Assembly: GCF_003149025.1 (NCBI RefSeq)
Contig: NZ_QGDV01000018.1
Location: forward strand, 1-62,701
Origin: Rathayibacter iranicus NCPPB 2253 = VKM Ac-1602
GTDB lineage: Bacteria > Actinomycetota > Actinomycetes > Actinomycetales > Microbacteriaceae
DNA length: 62,701 bases
Direction of reading: 5' to 3'
The translations under genes were made by a program, and so were the position numbers. The notes under the pieces were generated by a model. That model made no database searches. It saw only the letters and a program-made list of their open reading frames with translations, and was not told the DNA's origin. This document shows positions 34,471 through 42,704 of the stretch, in pieces. Each line of letters opens with the position of its first letter. Position 1 is the stretch's first letter.

Positions 34471-35097
34471 TCATGGTGGGGTGGACAGAGTCAACTCATC
34501 GCGTGCTTCGATGGCGATGGCGCACACTTCGCTCGAGAGTAGTGCAGCGATAGCTTCACTACTTCCCGCAACGATCGTGCTGTCGACGTCGACCTCGGTT
34601 GCCACGAACCACGATCGGTCGGAAGGCCACCAGATCGTCGAACCCCGAGCACTGACGAAAGGCGCATCGAAGATGGACCCGCGCAGAAGAAAGAGATCTC
34701 TTAAGAACCATCTGATCGCCGCGGAAGTAGGAGGCTGTGATACGTCTCCCCACCCCTCCCATACGCCGAAGCAACAGTCCTCGGCGGTCCGGGTGTGAGC
34801 GTGGAGAATAGCAGCCACTGTGCGTGATTCAGCTTCTTGAAGCATTCCTTTTCGAGGGGCGTGCAGGTTCAGTTCGCCTGTGAGCGAGACCTTGATGTCG
34901 TCCCACTGAGTCGTGGGAGTAAGGTCAACGCCCGCTTCCTCGGCAACGGATGCCCAGGTGTCGGGAGAGACACTGTGGAATACCCGCGCGTAGGCGGGAA
35001 AGCTCGCCGGAATCATCCCACCTACCGAGAACTCAGGGGGAGTTGTTCCCTCGGTGACCCACGCTGCATCGGCCGCGCTCGTCGCAGGGTTGATCAT
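34471..35097 (-). CDS. Conserved hypothetical protein
   Basis: A 208-residue soluble protein. It has no signal peptide. A CFGVWEGWG segment near the middle, FLLRGSIFDA, and WWPSDRSWFVATEVDVDST near the end make a pattern I associate with a conserved family of uncharacterised actinobacterial proteins, without a known function. ATG 35097 has GGAG 7 nt upstream. GC content is lower than in kdpE, so it may have been acquired horizontally. Confidence 0.75.
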   Translation of the reverse strand: MINPATSAADAAWVTEGTTPPEFSVGGMIPASFPAYARVFHSVSPDTWASVAEEAGVDLTPTTQWDDIKVSLTGELNLHAPRKGMLQEAESRTVAAILHAHTRTAEDCCFGVWEGWGDVSQPPTSAAIRWFLRDLFLLRGSIFDAPFVSARGSTIWWPSDRSWFVATEVDVDSTIVAGSSEAIAALLSSEVCAIAIEARDELTLSTPP

Positions 35098-35135
35098 GCC
35101 TTATCTCCTGGTCTCGACTGCGCTGACGTCAACAA

Positions 35136-35594
35136 TCACGACGTCTTCGGCCGCTGAGGTGTCAGTGCTGTCAGCGAAGAAGGCTCCGTAACGGCGCCGG
35201 CGTCGAGGTGTGAGGTGCGCGGGCTGACGCCCGAGGGGAAAGTGACGTCGTCCGAACCGATGCCCCAAGAGATGACGTCCTTGCATGACCTTGCGGCGTT
35301 CGACGAGACATGCGTGTCGTTGTATCGTTGCGCTCATCCGTTCGACTGCTGCGCGCCTCGAAGGCCGGTCGAGACCTAGAGTTAATCCATGACTCCGCCG
35401 GTGCACAGGATGTCGGACGTGACGTTGATCGTTCCCTTCACGCGTCCCGAATTATGAGAATAATGCACGGCGAGCTTGCATGTGATAACCCGACCCCCGG
35501 GTCCTGATGCAGCCTCCGCCGGCGAGGCTAGGCTTGCGACTTCGAGTAGTGCTGTAGTGGTGGCAATGAATGACGAGTGCGTGAATGGCCGCAA
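35136..35594 (-). pseudogene. Small secreted protein gene with three in-frame stops
   Basis: Read from TTG 35594 (AGGGGGA just upstream), the frame gives a signal-like N-terminus (ATTTALLEVASLASPAEAA) and a mature start ITCKLAVHYSHNSGRVKGTI, NVTSDILCTG. TAA, TAG and TGA then interrupt the same frame within 25 codons. After them it continues with SNAARSCKDV and VTFPSGVSPRT to a stop at 35136, which matches the second half of a family of roughly 150-residue secreted actinobacterial proteins. The unbroken register across three stops argues for recent nonsense mutations in a once-functional gene. Confidence 0.7.
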
Positions 35595-36022
35595 TGATGT
35601 CCCCCTGATGCTTCGATAGTATCGTCAGTGATCTCACCATTTCCTTTCGGGCGAGAATGATCAAGACTCCCGACCGAGGGTCAATGGATCTGAGAGGTGA
35701 TACAGGTAGGTACGCCTGTTCACGGTGATCCGACTGGTGCTGGCCAGTCGTCCCCGATGACAGCGGCATGATTCCCGCGGTCTCAAGGGTGATTCGTCCG
35801 CCTGCCGCTCTGCGGAGAGTAGCGGCAGGTCGGGGGGAAATACGCAGTCGCCCGGGGAGGAACGACACGGTCTCGTCCTTCCCAGAAGCGACTTCATCCC
35901 TCCCCAGGCCGGCCGGCGAGCAGTTCTCCACCGATCAGCGACCGGCTCCCCACCGGTTCCCACGGGTACGGCACGCTCGACACAGTGAGCGCTCGACACA
36001 GTGAGCGGAGGAGGTGGTCGGC
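35595..36022. other. Accessory intergenic stretch
   Basis: No supported gene in about 430 nt; the minus-strand frame here has no family character. It ends in a tandem 16-bp repeat (CGCTCGACACAGTGAG at 35974-35989 and 35990-36005) directly before the next gene. Confidence 0.45.
35974..36005 (+). repeat. Tandem 16-bp direct repeat
   Basis: Two perfect head-to-tail copies of CGCTCGACACAGTGAG. The second copy ends 2 nt before the Shine-Dalgarno GGAGGAG of the downstream gene, so copy number would change the leader sequence. Confidence 0.85.
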
Positions 36023-36721
36023 GTGGTCGTCCCGGACAGCGTGCTCGGCGTGGTGGCGCTCGTCGCACTGGTCGTGCCGGGGGTGCTCTACGCCTCAGTG
36101 CGGGTATGGGCGGGCGGATTCCGGTGGACGGACCACACCGTCTCGGCCCGGCTCTTCGAGGCGGTCCTGGTGAGCATCGCACTCGACGCGGCCTACCTCG
36201 TCGTGGCGGGCCCTGAGCTGATGCGCGTCGCCTCAGATCCGCGCGCTGCGCTCCTGCGGGAGCCTGCCGAGGTCGGGCGGTGGATTCTGGTGCTCGGCGT
36301 TCTGGTGCCGGTGGCGCTGGGATGTGCGCTGCACGTACGGCTGCGATGGTGGCGGCCACCCTTGCGGGTACTGCGGGTGCGCGGGCTCCGCTGGGTGCGG
36401 GTGCCGGTGGGACGCACGACGGCGTACGAGAGTGTGCCGACGGCGTGGGACAAGGTGGCTCCACGGATGAGGGATACCTGGGTGCGAGTGCAGCTGCCGG
36501 ACGGGCGACGAGTCGGTGGGTGGATCTCGGTGGCCAGCTTCGCGTCCACCTACCCCCGATCTCGTGACATCTATATCCAGGAGCAGTTTGAGGTGCTCCC
36601 CGATGGCACATTCGGTGCAAAAATAGACGGAACCCGCGGAGTCTGGCTCTCGGTCCCGGACCACTCGGTGGTCGAATGGATCGAGAAGGCCGCCCCGCGT
36701 GCCGAGGAGGAGGAACCGTGA
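36023..36721 (+). CDS. DUF6338-like membrane protein
   Basis: About 232 residues. Three membrane helices occupy the N-terminal half (VLGVVALVALVVPGVLYAS, LFEAVLVSIALDAAYLVVAG, WILVLGVLVPVALGCALHV). The C-terminal half is cytoplasmic (TAWDKVAPRMRDTWVRVQL, GGWISVASFAS), a pattern of the DUF6338 family. The function is unknown. GTG 36023 fits GGAGGAG at 36007-36013 with a 9-nt gap; GTG 36014 would lie too close. Confidence 0.8.
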   Translation: MVVPDSVLGVVALVALVVPGVLYASVRVWAGGFRWTDHTVSARLFEAVLVSIALDAAYLVVAGPELMRVASDPRAALLREPAEVGRWILVLGVLVPVALGCALHVRLRWWRPPLRVLRVRGLRWVRVPVGRTTAYESVPTAWDKVAPRMRDTWVRVQLPDGRRVGGWISVASFASTYPRSRDIYIQEQFEVLPDGTFGAKIDGTRGVWLSVPDHSVVEWIEKAAPRAEEEEP

Positions 36722-36867
36722 CCGAAAAAACTCCCGTGATGTACGGCTCGATGGCTCGCGGCTACCCGCCGGCATACGGACACCCTGCTCCGGCCAACCC
36801 TCCGCCCGGTCGCTCGGGGATCTACGTGCCGCCGTCGCATCCCGGAGCCGCCCCGGAAACAAAATAG
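36718..36867 (+). CDS. Small proline-rich protein coupled to the DUF6338-like gene
   Basis: A 49-residue protein starting at a GTG that overlaps the previous stop (GTGA). It is rich in Pro, Gly and Tyr (RGYPPAYGHPAPANPPPG). No domain is recognised. Tight coupling suggests a joint role with the membrane protein. Confidence 0.65.
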   Translation: MTEKTPVMYGSMARGYPPAYGHPAPANPPPGRSGIYVPPSHPGAAPETK

Positions 36868-36960
36868 CGGGATCACCGATCGCGAGAACATCCCACGGCT
36901 TCCGCCTCCGCTCCTGCCTGCGCGGAGGAGAATGGACGCAGCCCAGCGAAGGAGACCACC

Positions 36961-37428
36961 GTGGATCAGCCGCGCATGAACGTCGAATCGTTCAACCTCG
37001 ATCACCGCACCGTCACCGCACCCTACGTGCGCCTAGCCGACGCGAAGACGCTGCCCGGAGGTGACCACCTCGTCAAGTACGACGTGCGCTTCACCCAGCC
37101 CAACCGCGCCCACCTCGAGATGCCGACCGTGCACTCGCTCGAGCACCTGTTCGCCGAGAAGTCCCGCAACCACTCCGACCGTGTCATCGACTTCTCGCCA
37201 ATGGGCTGCCAAACCGGCTTTTACCTGATTCTTTCGGGTGAGCCCGACCTTTCCGAGGTTCTGGCACTGGTCGAGGCGACGTTGCAGGACATCACCGAGG
37301 CCGACGAGGTCCCCGCCGCTAACGAGACCCAGTGCGGCTGGGGCGCCAACCACTCCCTCGAGGGGGCGCAGGAGGCGGCACGCACGTTCCTCGCGCACCG
37401 GTCCGAGTGGGAGACGGTCACGGCGTGA
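36961..37428 (+). CDS. luxS: S-ribosylhomocysteine lyase LuxS
   Basis: A 155-residue metalloenzyme. Zinc ligands H58 and H62 (HSLEH) and C125 ([10 protein letters not shown]) and the catalytic C83 (GCQTGF) are present. It cleaves S-ribosylhomocysteine to homocysteine and DPD, the precursor of autoinducer-2, in the activated methyl cycle. GAAGGAG precedes the GTG start. It overlaps mtnN by 4 nt. Confidence 0.96.
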   Translation: MDQPRMNVESFNLDHRTVTAPYVRLADAKTLPGGDHLVKYDVRFTQPNRAHLEMPTVHSLEHLFAEKSRNHSDRVIDFSPMGCQTGFYLILSGEPDLSEVLALVEATLQDITEADEVPAANETQCGWGANHSLEGAQEAARTFLAHRSEWETVTA

Positions 37429-38123
37429 GTGCGTCGATCGTCCTGGTGGCAATGAATCAGGAGGCGGCGCCGTTCCTCCTGGCCGCAAGCACTGCCTCCG
37501 CGCCGTGCTCCGTCGGCACCGCGCTGCAGTGGGAGCTTGAACTCGACTCCCGCCCGGTGTTGCTGGTCCGCACGGGGATTGGGCTGGTCAACGCGGCGGG
37601 GGGACTCACCGCCGCAATCCTGCGCGAGGGCGGCAACCGACCGCTCGTGGTCAGCGCGGGCACGGCCGGTGGACTGGGTGCCGACGTGCGCGTGGGCGAG
37701 GTGGTGATCGGCACCGAGTACGTGCAGACCGACGCCGACGCGCGCGCCTTTGGTTACGCGCTCGGTCAGGTGCCGGGGATGCCCGCGCGCTACTCCGGCC
37801 AGGCGGCGGCGCTCGCAGCGGAACTTTCGCCGACGATGCCGGATGGCTCCGCGGTCGTGGTGCGGCGAGGGCTGATCGTCTCGGGCGACACCTTCGTCTC
37901 GGCTGAGTATGGTGATCGGGTCCGTGCAGACTTCGCCGGCGTACTGGCGACCGACATGGAGTCGGTCGCGCTGGCCCAGACGGCGCACGTTCACGGCCTG
38001 GATTTCGTGTCGGTCCGCGGCATCTCAGACCTTTGCGCGCCCGGCGAATTCGAGGCGCACGTTGACGATGCCGCCGAGCGTTCGATGGCCGTCGTCCGGT
38101 CACTCCTCGGCGCACTCGCCTAG
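37425..38123 (+). CDS. mtnN: 5'-methylthioadenosine/S-adenosylhomocysteine nucleosidase
   Basis: A 232-residue nucleosidase. Signatures are [20 protein letters not shown], the [11 protein letters not shown] purine-binding loop with the catalytic Glu, and VRGISDLC with the catalytic Asp. It hydrolyses SAH to S-ribosylhomocysteine, the LuxS substrate, so the two overlapping genes form a two-step detoxification and AI-2 pathway. Confidence 0.95.
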   Translation: MSASIVLVAMNQEAAPFLLAASTASAPCSVGTALQWELELDSRPVLLVRTGIGLVNAAGGLTAAILREGGNRPLVVSAGTAGGLGADVRVGEVVIGTEYVQTDADARAFGYALGQVPGMPARYSGQAAALAAELSPTMPDGSAVVVRRGLIVSGDTFVSAEYGDRVRADFAGVLATDMESVALAQTAHVHGLDFVSVRGISDLCAPGEFEAHVDDAAERSMAVVRSLLGALA

Positions 38124-38148
38124 CGCCGAGACGGCCGCTCCCCGACAA

Positions 38149-38171
38149 GACGCCGCGCGGGAAGCGGCGTC
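38149..38171 (+). terminator. Terminator after mtnN
   Basis: GACGCCGC (38149-38156) pairs with GCGGCGTC (38164-38171) across a 7-nt loop. A competing outer pair CGCCGAGACG (38124-38133) / CGTCTCGGCG (38168-38177) shares the right arm, so the element can form alternative folds. Confidence 0.75.
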
Positions 38172-38213
38172 TCGGCGAGAGCGGGCCGTGCTACCAACCG
38201 CCTCGCGGAAGCG

Positions 38214-38399
38214 TCAGTCGGTACCGACGTGCTGGTCGCCGGCCTCCTGGGCCTTATCGACCTGGCCGGCGAACTTCCCGCCGGTCGCCGAGTCGGCGGC
38301 GTCGGCAGCCTTGTCGAGACCCTTGTCGGTCAGCTCCTCACCCTTGTCGCTGTTCGCCGCGTTCTTCGCCTTGTCGGCGAGTCCTCCGAGATCCACCAT
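38214..38399 (-). CDS. MT0933-like antitoxin family protein
   Basis: A 61-residue, Lys/Ala/Asp-rich amphipathic protein (MVDLGGLADKAKNAANSDKG and KGLDKAADAADSATGGK). It matches the family annotated as Rv0909/MT0933-like antitoxin, which is widespread in actinobacteria and may be a stress-type protein rather than a true antitoxin. No toxin gene lies beside it. AAGGA precedes the ATG at 38399. Confidence 0.8.
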   Translation of the reverse strand: MVDLGGLADKAKNAANSDKGEELTDKGLDKAADAADSATGGKFAGQVDKAQEAGDQHVGTD

Positions 38400-38554
38400 G
38401 GGAGTCGTTCCTTCCGTCGATGAGCGCCCGTCGAGCGGCGGGCCGTAGCCAGTCTCCGTCGGCGGACGCTGCTCCGCTCGGGGGTTGCGGAGCCGCCCAG
38501 CCGGGTGCACCCTCCGTGCCCCGAGTGCGAGGGTTCCCTCAGCGGGAGGGGCGG

Positions 38555-40210
38555 CTACGCCTCCGTGACCACGCCTCCGGAGACGCGCCAGTGGCGGGTC
38601 AGGTGCACGGTCTCGAGCATCCGACGGTCGTGGGTGACCAGCAGCAGGGTGCCCTCGTACGCCTCGAGGGCCTGCTCCAGCTGCTCGATCGCGGCCAGGT
38701 CGAGGTGGTTGGTCGGTTCATCGAGCACCAGGAGGTTCGTGCCGCGCGCCTGGAGCAGGGCGAGTGCCGCACGGGTCCGCTCGCCCGGCGAGAGCTCGTC
38801 GACGCGGCGGCTGACGTGGTCGGTCTTCAGCCCGAACTTCGCCAGCAGCGTGCGGATCTCGGCGGTCGGCCACTCCGGCACCAGCGCCTCGAAGGCGTCG
38901 GCGAGCGGCAGATCCGAAGCGAGCATCGCGCGCGCCTGGTCAATCTCACCGATGGCGACACTGGCGCCGAGCGAGGCTGTGCCCTCCTCCGGATCGGAGC
39001 GGCCCAGCAGCAGGGAGAGGAGCGTCGACTTGCCCGCGCCGTTGGGTCCGGTGATCCCGATCCGATCGCCCGCGTCGACCTGGAGTGACACCGGCCCGAG
39101 CGTGAACGTGCCGCGCCGAGCGACCGCGCCATTCAGCGTCGACACCACTGAGCTTGAGCGCGGCGCACTGCCGATCGTGAAGGCGAGCTGCCACTCCTTG
39201 CGTGGCTCCTCCACCTCCTCGAGCCGCGCGATCCGGCTCTCCATCTGGCGCACCTTCTGCGCTTGCTTCTCGCTCGACTCGGCGGAGGCCTTGCGGCGGA
39301 TCTTGTCATTGTCCGGCGCTTTCTTCATTGCATTCCGGACGCCTTGGCTCGACCATTCGCGCTGCGTTCGGGCCCGCGAGACCAGGTCGGCCTTCTGCTC
39401 GGCGAAGTCCTCGTACTTCTCCCGGCGCTGGCGGCGCGCGGTCTCGCGTTCCTCCAGGAACGCGTCGTAGCCGCCTCCGTAGACGCGCGTGGTGCCCTGG
39501 GCGAGGTCGAGCTCGAGCACGCGGGTGACGCTGCGGGCGAGAAACTCGCGGTCGTGGCTGACGAGGACCGCCCCACCGCGCAGGCCCCGGACACAGGCCT
39601 CTAGGCGCTCCAGCCCGTCGAGGTCGAGGTCGTTCGTCGGCTCGTCGAGCAGCACAACGTCGAAGCGCGAGAGCAGCAGGGCGGCGAGGCCCACTCGCGC
39701 CGCCTGCCCACCTGAGAGCGAGGTCATCAGTGAGGACGAGGAGACGGCAGTCCCCAGCGCAAGGCCCAGATCGGCCAGCACCACTGGCACCCGCTCGTCG
39801 AGGTCGGCCGCTCCGCTGGCCAGCCAGCGGTCGAGGGCGAGGGCGTAGCGGTCGGCGACCGAGCCGTCTGGGTCGGGGTCAGCGAGGGCGGAGGCGGCGG
39901 CATCGAGTTCGGCGGAGGCCTCGGCGCAGCCGGTGCGGCGGGCAATGTACCCGGCGACGGTCTCGCCCTCGCGGCGCTCGTGCTCCTGCGGCAGCCAGCC
40001 GACGAAGGCGTCCCCGGGGGAGAGCACCACGCTGCCCTCGAGCGGAGGAGTCTCGCCGGCGAGGATGCGCAGGAGGGTCGACTTGCCCGCTCCGTTCGCG
40101 CCGACGACGCCGACCACGTCCCCGGGGGCGACCGTCAGGTCGAGGTGGTCGAACAGGGTGCGGTGCGCATAGCCTCCGGAGAGGCCTTTGGCGACGAGAG
40201 TAGCGGTCAC
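38555..40210 (-). CDS. ABC-F type ATP-binding protein
   Basis: A 551-residue soluble protein with two ABC domains and no membrane helices. Walker A GANGAGKST and GPNGAGKST, signatures LSGGQAAR and LSPGERTR, and Walker B LLDEPTND and VLDEPTNH are present, joined by a charged linker. ABC-F proteins act on the ribosome in antibiotic resistance or translation regulation. GTG 40210 lies six bases after TACGCT, so it is probably leaderless; the divergent MarR gene may regulate it. Confidence 0.92.
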   Translation of the reverse strand: MTATLVAKGLSGGYAHRTLFDHLDLTVAPGDVVGVVGANGAGKSTLLRILAGETPPLEGSVVLSPGDAFVGWLPQEHERREGETVAGYIARRTGCAEASAELDAAASALADPDPDGSVADRYALALDRWLASGAADLDERVPVVLADLGLALGTAVSSSSLMTSLSGGQAARVGLAALLLSRFDVVLLDEPTNDLDLDGLERLEACVRGLRGGAVLVSHDREFLARSVTRVLELDLAQGTTRVYGGGYDAFLEERETARRQRREKYEDFAEQKADLVSRARTQREWSSQGVRNAMKKAPDNDKIRRKASAESSEKQAQKVRQMESRIARLEEVEEPRKEWQLAFTIGSAPRSSSVVSTLNGAVARRGTFTLGPVSLQVDAGDRIGITGPNGAGKSTLLSLLLGRSDPEEGTASLGASVAIGEIDQARAMLASDLPLADAFEALVPEWPTAEIRTLLAKFGLKTDHVSRRVDELSPGERTRAALALLQARGTNLLVLDEPTNHLDLAAIEQLEQALEAYEGTLLLVTHDRRMLETVHLTRHWRVSGGVVTEA

Positions 40211-40216
40211 GGCTCC

Positions 40217-40222
40217 AGCGTA
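40217..40222 (-). promoter_or_regulatory. -10 element of the ABC-F gene
   Basis: TACGCT on minus, six bases, GTG 40210. Confidence 0.55.
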
Positions 40223-40243
40223 GGCGGGGCTCACCTCGCTAGA

Positions 40244-40252
40244 ACGTCACGT
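40244..40252. promoter_or_regulatory. Possible MarR operator
   Basis: ACGTCACGT lies between the two divergent -10 elements. ACGT-N-ACGT is a small inverted repeat that could bind a MarR dimer half-site. Weak evidence. Confidence 0.25.
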
Positions 40253-40264
40253 AATCAGGCGATC

Positions 40265-40270
40265 TAGGAT
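40265..40270 (+). promoter_or_regulatory. -10 element of the MarR gene
   Basis: TAGGAT, six bases, ATG 40277; no Shine-Dalgarno. Confidence 0.55.
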
Positions 40271-40276
40271 GGCCGG

Positions 40277-40831
40277 ATGAGCGACACAAGCCTCCGCAGC
40301 GGCGCGGGGTACTGGTATCCCGATGAGTCATCGACTCGTCGCGCCGTCGAGGTGTTGAGCGCCATGCGCAGCTACCGCGTGTCGGAAGTCTCGATGCGGC
40401 GCCGCACGCGCGAGCGGATGGCGATGGGTGAGACTGACCTCGTCGCGGTGCAGTACCTCCTCCGTCAGCAACGCATCGGTGTTCTCGTCACGGGCAAGGA
40501 TCTGGCCGGTCACCTCTCGATCTCGTCCGCATCGACCACGGTCCTGATCGACCGGCTGGTCCGCAGCGGTCACCTCCTCCGCAAGCCGCACCCCACGGAT
40601 CGCCGCGGCATCGTCGTCGAGGCGACTATCGACAGTGACCAGGAGGTCCGCGCGACCTTGGCGGAGATGCACCGCCGGATGCTCGAGATCGCCGAGGGCC
40701 TCGATGCCGCACAGGCTGAAGTCGTCGTGAACTTCCTCCGCCGGATGAGCGCCGCCGTGGATGAGGTCGACGTGGAGGGTGAGCACCCTACGGTCGACAA
40801 TTCTGTAGCGAAAGCCCCGAGTGGGAATTAG
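40277..40831 (+). CDS. MarR family transcriptional regulator
   Basis: A 184-residue winged-helix regulator. The DNA-binding core is at residues about 70-120 (GKDLAGHLSISSASTTVLID, RLVRSGHLLRKPHPTDRRG with the wing Arg-Gly tip). Helices before and after form the dimer interface. It stands back to back with the ABC-F gene and probably represses it and itself in response to a small molecule. Confidence 0.9.
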   Translation: MSDTSLRSGAGYWYPDESSTRRAVEVLSAMRSYRVSEVSMRRRTRERMAMGETDLVAVQYLLRQQRIGVLVTGKDLAGHLSISSASTTVLIDRLVRSGHLLRKPHPTDRRGIVVEATIDSDQEVRATLAEMHRRMLEIAEGLDAAQAEVVVNFLRRMSAAVDEVDVEGEHPTVDNSVAKAPSGN

Positions 40832-40863
40832 CTAGATAGGCTAGTAATTATCGACGTGGCCTC

Positions 40864-40869
40864 TACTCT
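40864..40869 (+). promoter_or_regulatory. -10 element of a leaderless promoter
   Basis: TACTCT, six bases, ATG 40876. Confidence 0.55.
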
Positions 40870-40875
40870 GGCCGA

Positions 40876-41178
40876 ATGGGTCAATTCCTCTACGGCACTC
40901 CGCCTGCCGTCATCGAGATCGAGGATCGGACCTTGGCCCACTTGCAGATCGTGGTCTACGCCAAATTTCGCCGCGACGAGCGCTTCAGCCTCACCCTCGA
41001 CTCGATGCCTGAGGGCGCCCGCGGGCGGCACTCCTTCTGGATGAACCCCAACATCGCGCTCCAGTTCCACTTCGCCGGCAGCCGGCAGCCGACGATCAAT
41101 GCGGGTTGGGTGGAGTTGCTGATGGACGCGGCAAATAGCGGCGGTGGGCTGCGTCTGCTCCCTGAGCCCACCTCCTGA
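40876..41178 (+). CDS. Conserved small protein (often annotated ATP-dependent DNA ligase-like, DUF7882)
   Basis: A 100-residue protein starting MGQFLYGTPPAVIEIEDRTL, with SFWMNPNIALQFHF and a Gly-rich end. I recognise a Microbacteriaceae family that databases have carried as DNA ligase or DUF7882. It is far too short for a ligase and has no ligase motif. The function is unknown. Confidence 0.85.
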   Translation: MGQFLYGTPPAVIEIEDRTLAHLQIVVYAKFRRDERFSLTLDSMPEGARGRHSFWMNPNIALQFHFAGSRQPTINAGWVELLMDAANSGGGLRLLPEPTS

Positions 41179-41265
41179 CGCCGATCAGCCTGACTCGTGG
41201 CGTCCCGAGCCTCGCCGAGTCTCCTAGGGTGAAGCGAGCGCCATCGGCGCGCGAGAGGTGACGAC

Positions 41266-41748
41266 ATGCGAAGAACAGCTCTCGGAGCGACGGCACTGAT
41301 CGTCGCGACCATCCTGACCGGCTGCACGGCGCCCGCACCGGCCCCCACCGTCACGGTGACCATCTTCGCCACCGCCACTCCAACTCCGACTCCCGCGGCC
41401 CCGGACCCGACCGTGACGGCGCCGCTCCCGCAGTCGACCGCGACGGTCTACGCTCCGGTCCCGGAGGCGACCGTCACCTTCACGCCGAACCCAACTCCGG
41501 ACATCCCCGAGACGGCCATCGCGACCGACACCGGCACGGTCCCCGGAGCGACCGGCGAGCCGACGCGCAACGGCGCGGGCGACATCGTGAGCTACACGGT
41601 GGTGCAGGGCGACACGTTCTTCGACATTGCCCAGCGCTTCGCGATTCCGGTGCAGCAGTTGCTGCGGATGAACCCGAAGGTCACTGGAGCGGGCGAGGCC
41701 GTCTACATCGGCTCGGTCGTCAACCTCGACGCGAGCACCCTGGGGTAG
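41266..41748 (+). CDS. LysM domain lipoprotein
   Basis: A 160-residue lipoprotein. The signal ends in lipobox L-T-G-C (residues 18-21), followed by a long Thr/Pro/Ala stalk (to about residue 105) and a C-terminal LysM domain (YTVVQGDTFFDIAQRFAIPV, LLRMNPKV). It probably binds peptidoglycan from the outer face of the membrane. AGAGGTGA lies upstream of the ATG. Confidence 0.92.
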   Translation: MRRTALGATALIVATILTGCTAPAPAPTVTVTIFATATPTPTPAAPDPTVTAPLPQSTATVYAPVPEATVTFTPNPTPDIPETAIATDTGTVPGATGEPTRNGAGDIVSYTVVQGDTFFDIAQRFAIPVQQLLRMNPKVTGAGEAVYIGSVVNLDASTLG

Positions 41749-41760
41749 TTCGCCGGCGAG

Positions 41761-41931
41761 CTACTGCGATTTCGGCAACACGTGGAAGGCGACCGCGAGG
41801 GATCCGGAGATCATCACAATGCCGCCGAAGAAGAGGAAGCCGGCAATGTCGGGCAGTAGGAACGAGTTGCCGAGAACGAGGATCCCGCCGAGAAAAAGCA
41901 CGAACGAGAGGACGACGCCCAGACCAGTCAT
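41761..41931 (-). CDS. Small two-helix membrane protein
   Basis: A 56-residue protein with two hydrophobic helices (GVVLSFVLFLGGILVLG and GFLFFGGIVMISGSLAVAF) and a short polar end. The ATG at 41931 lies six bases after TACGAT, a leaderless geometry. No domain is recognised. It is too short for routine gene calling but has strong coding character. Confidence 0.75.
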   Translation of the reverse strand: MTGLGVVLSFVLFLGGILVLGNSFLLPDIAGFLFFGGIVMISGSLAVAFHVLPKSQ

Positions 41932-41937
41932 GCGTTC

Positions 41938-41943
41938 ATCGTA
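41938..41943 (-). promoter_or_regulatory. -10 element of the small membrane protein gene
   Basis: TACGAT on minus, six bases, ATG 41931. Confidence 0.55.
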
Positions 41944-41949
41944 CGCAGG

Positions 41950-42645
41950 TCAGGGAAGGAGGAGATCCGCGAGTTCGTCGGCGTGGGTCACCATCGCGAT
42001 CGTTCCGACCGCCTCGACCGCCGAGCCGTAGCCCCACTCGACCATGATCGTGGGCACCCCGTGGGCCGTGGCTCCCTGCACGTCGTGCTCCCGGTCCCCC
42101 ACCATCACGGGCGCCGAGAGGTCGATGCCGAGGGCGCGGAGCCGGCGTAGCGCCTCCTCGACCACGTCGGCTTTTGCGCTGCGCACCTCGTCCTCCGAGG
42201 CGCCGCAGATCACTGTGAAGTGCTGAGCGAGCCCATAGTGCTCGAGGATCCGCGTGGCTGCCGACTCCGGCTTTGACGTTGCCAGCGAGAGCGGGATGCC
42301 CGCCTCGGCGATGCGCGTGAGCACGTCGGGTAGCCCCGGATAGACGGAGGAGTCGAACAAGCCGTCGGCGTTGTAGCGGCGGCGATAGACGGCCAGCGCG
42401 GCCTGCGCCTCCCCGACACTCATCCCGCCCAGTTCGCAGAACGCGTCGAGCAGGGGCGGGCCGACGTAGGCCAGCAACTCGGCTGGAGTCGGGACGGGGC
42501 GGCCGAGTTCGACGAAAGTGTCCACGAGGGTGCCGGTGATTCCGGGGGCGGAGTCGGTGATCGTGCCGTCGAGGTCAAAGAGGATGCAGGACCAGGTCCC
42601 GGCTCGCTCGTCGACGCCGGTGGCGGCGAGGGTCGTATCGGACAT
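41950..42645 (-). CDS. HAD family hydrolase (phosphoglycolate phosphatase-like)
   Basis: A 231-residue HAD phosphatase with nucleophile motif FDLDGTITDS, a cap domain, the Ser/Thr motif ATSK and the acidic motif VGDREHDVQGA. It removes phosphate from a small metabolite; phosphoglycolate phosphatase (Gph-like) is the closest class. AGGAG lies 6 nt before the ATG. Confidence 0.9.
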   Translation of the reverse strand: MSDTTLAATGVDERAGTWSCILFDLDGTITDSAPGITGTLVDTFVELGRPVPTPAELLAYVGPPLLDAFCELGGMSVGEAQAALAVYRRRYNADGLFDSSVYPGLPDVLTRIAEAGIPLSLATSKPESAATRILEHYGLAQHFTVICGASEDEVRSAKADVVEEALRRLRALGIDLSAPVMVGDREHDVQGATAHGVPTIMVEWGYGSAVEAVGTIAMVTHADELADLLLP

Positions 42646-42704
42646 GACGGGCTCCTGACCTCGGGGACGCGGTGATGCCGGCGCTGTCTCGCCGGGGGCA
42701 CACT

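Noticed and set aside
35101-35406. 101-codon minus-strand frame upstream of the conserved hypothetical gene
   Set aside because: It shares the DNA of the pseudogene's second half in another frame and its N-terminal part is Arg/His-rich without family character. A short real C-terminus cannot be fully excluded.
35452-35931. 159-codon minus-strand frame
   Set aside because: No domain, no ribosome binding site, and it overlaps the secreted-protein pseudogene in another frame.
36001-36620. Minus-strand proline/arginine-rich frames opposite the DUF6338-like gene
   Set aside because: Low-complexity shadows of the plus-strand membrane protein.
40876-41178. ATP-dependent DNA ligase
   Set aside because: Only 100 residues and no ligase motifs; the name is a legacy annotation of this family.
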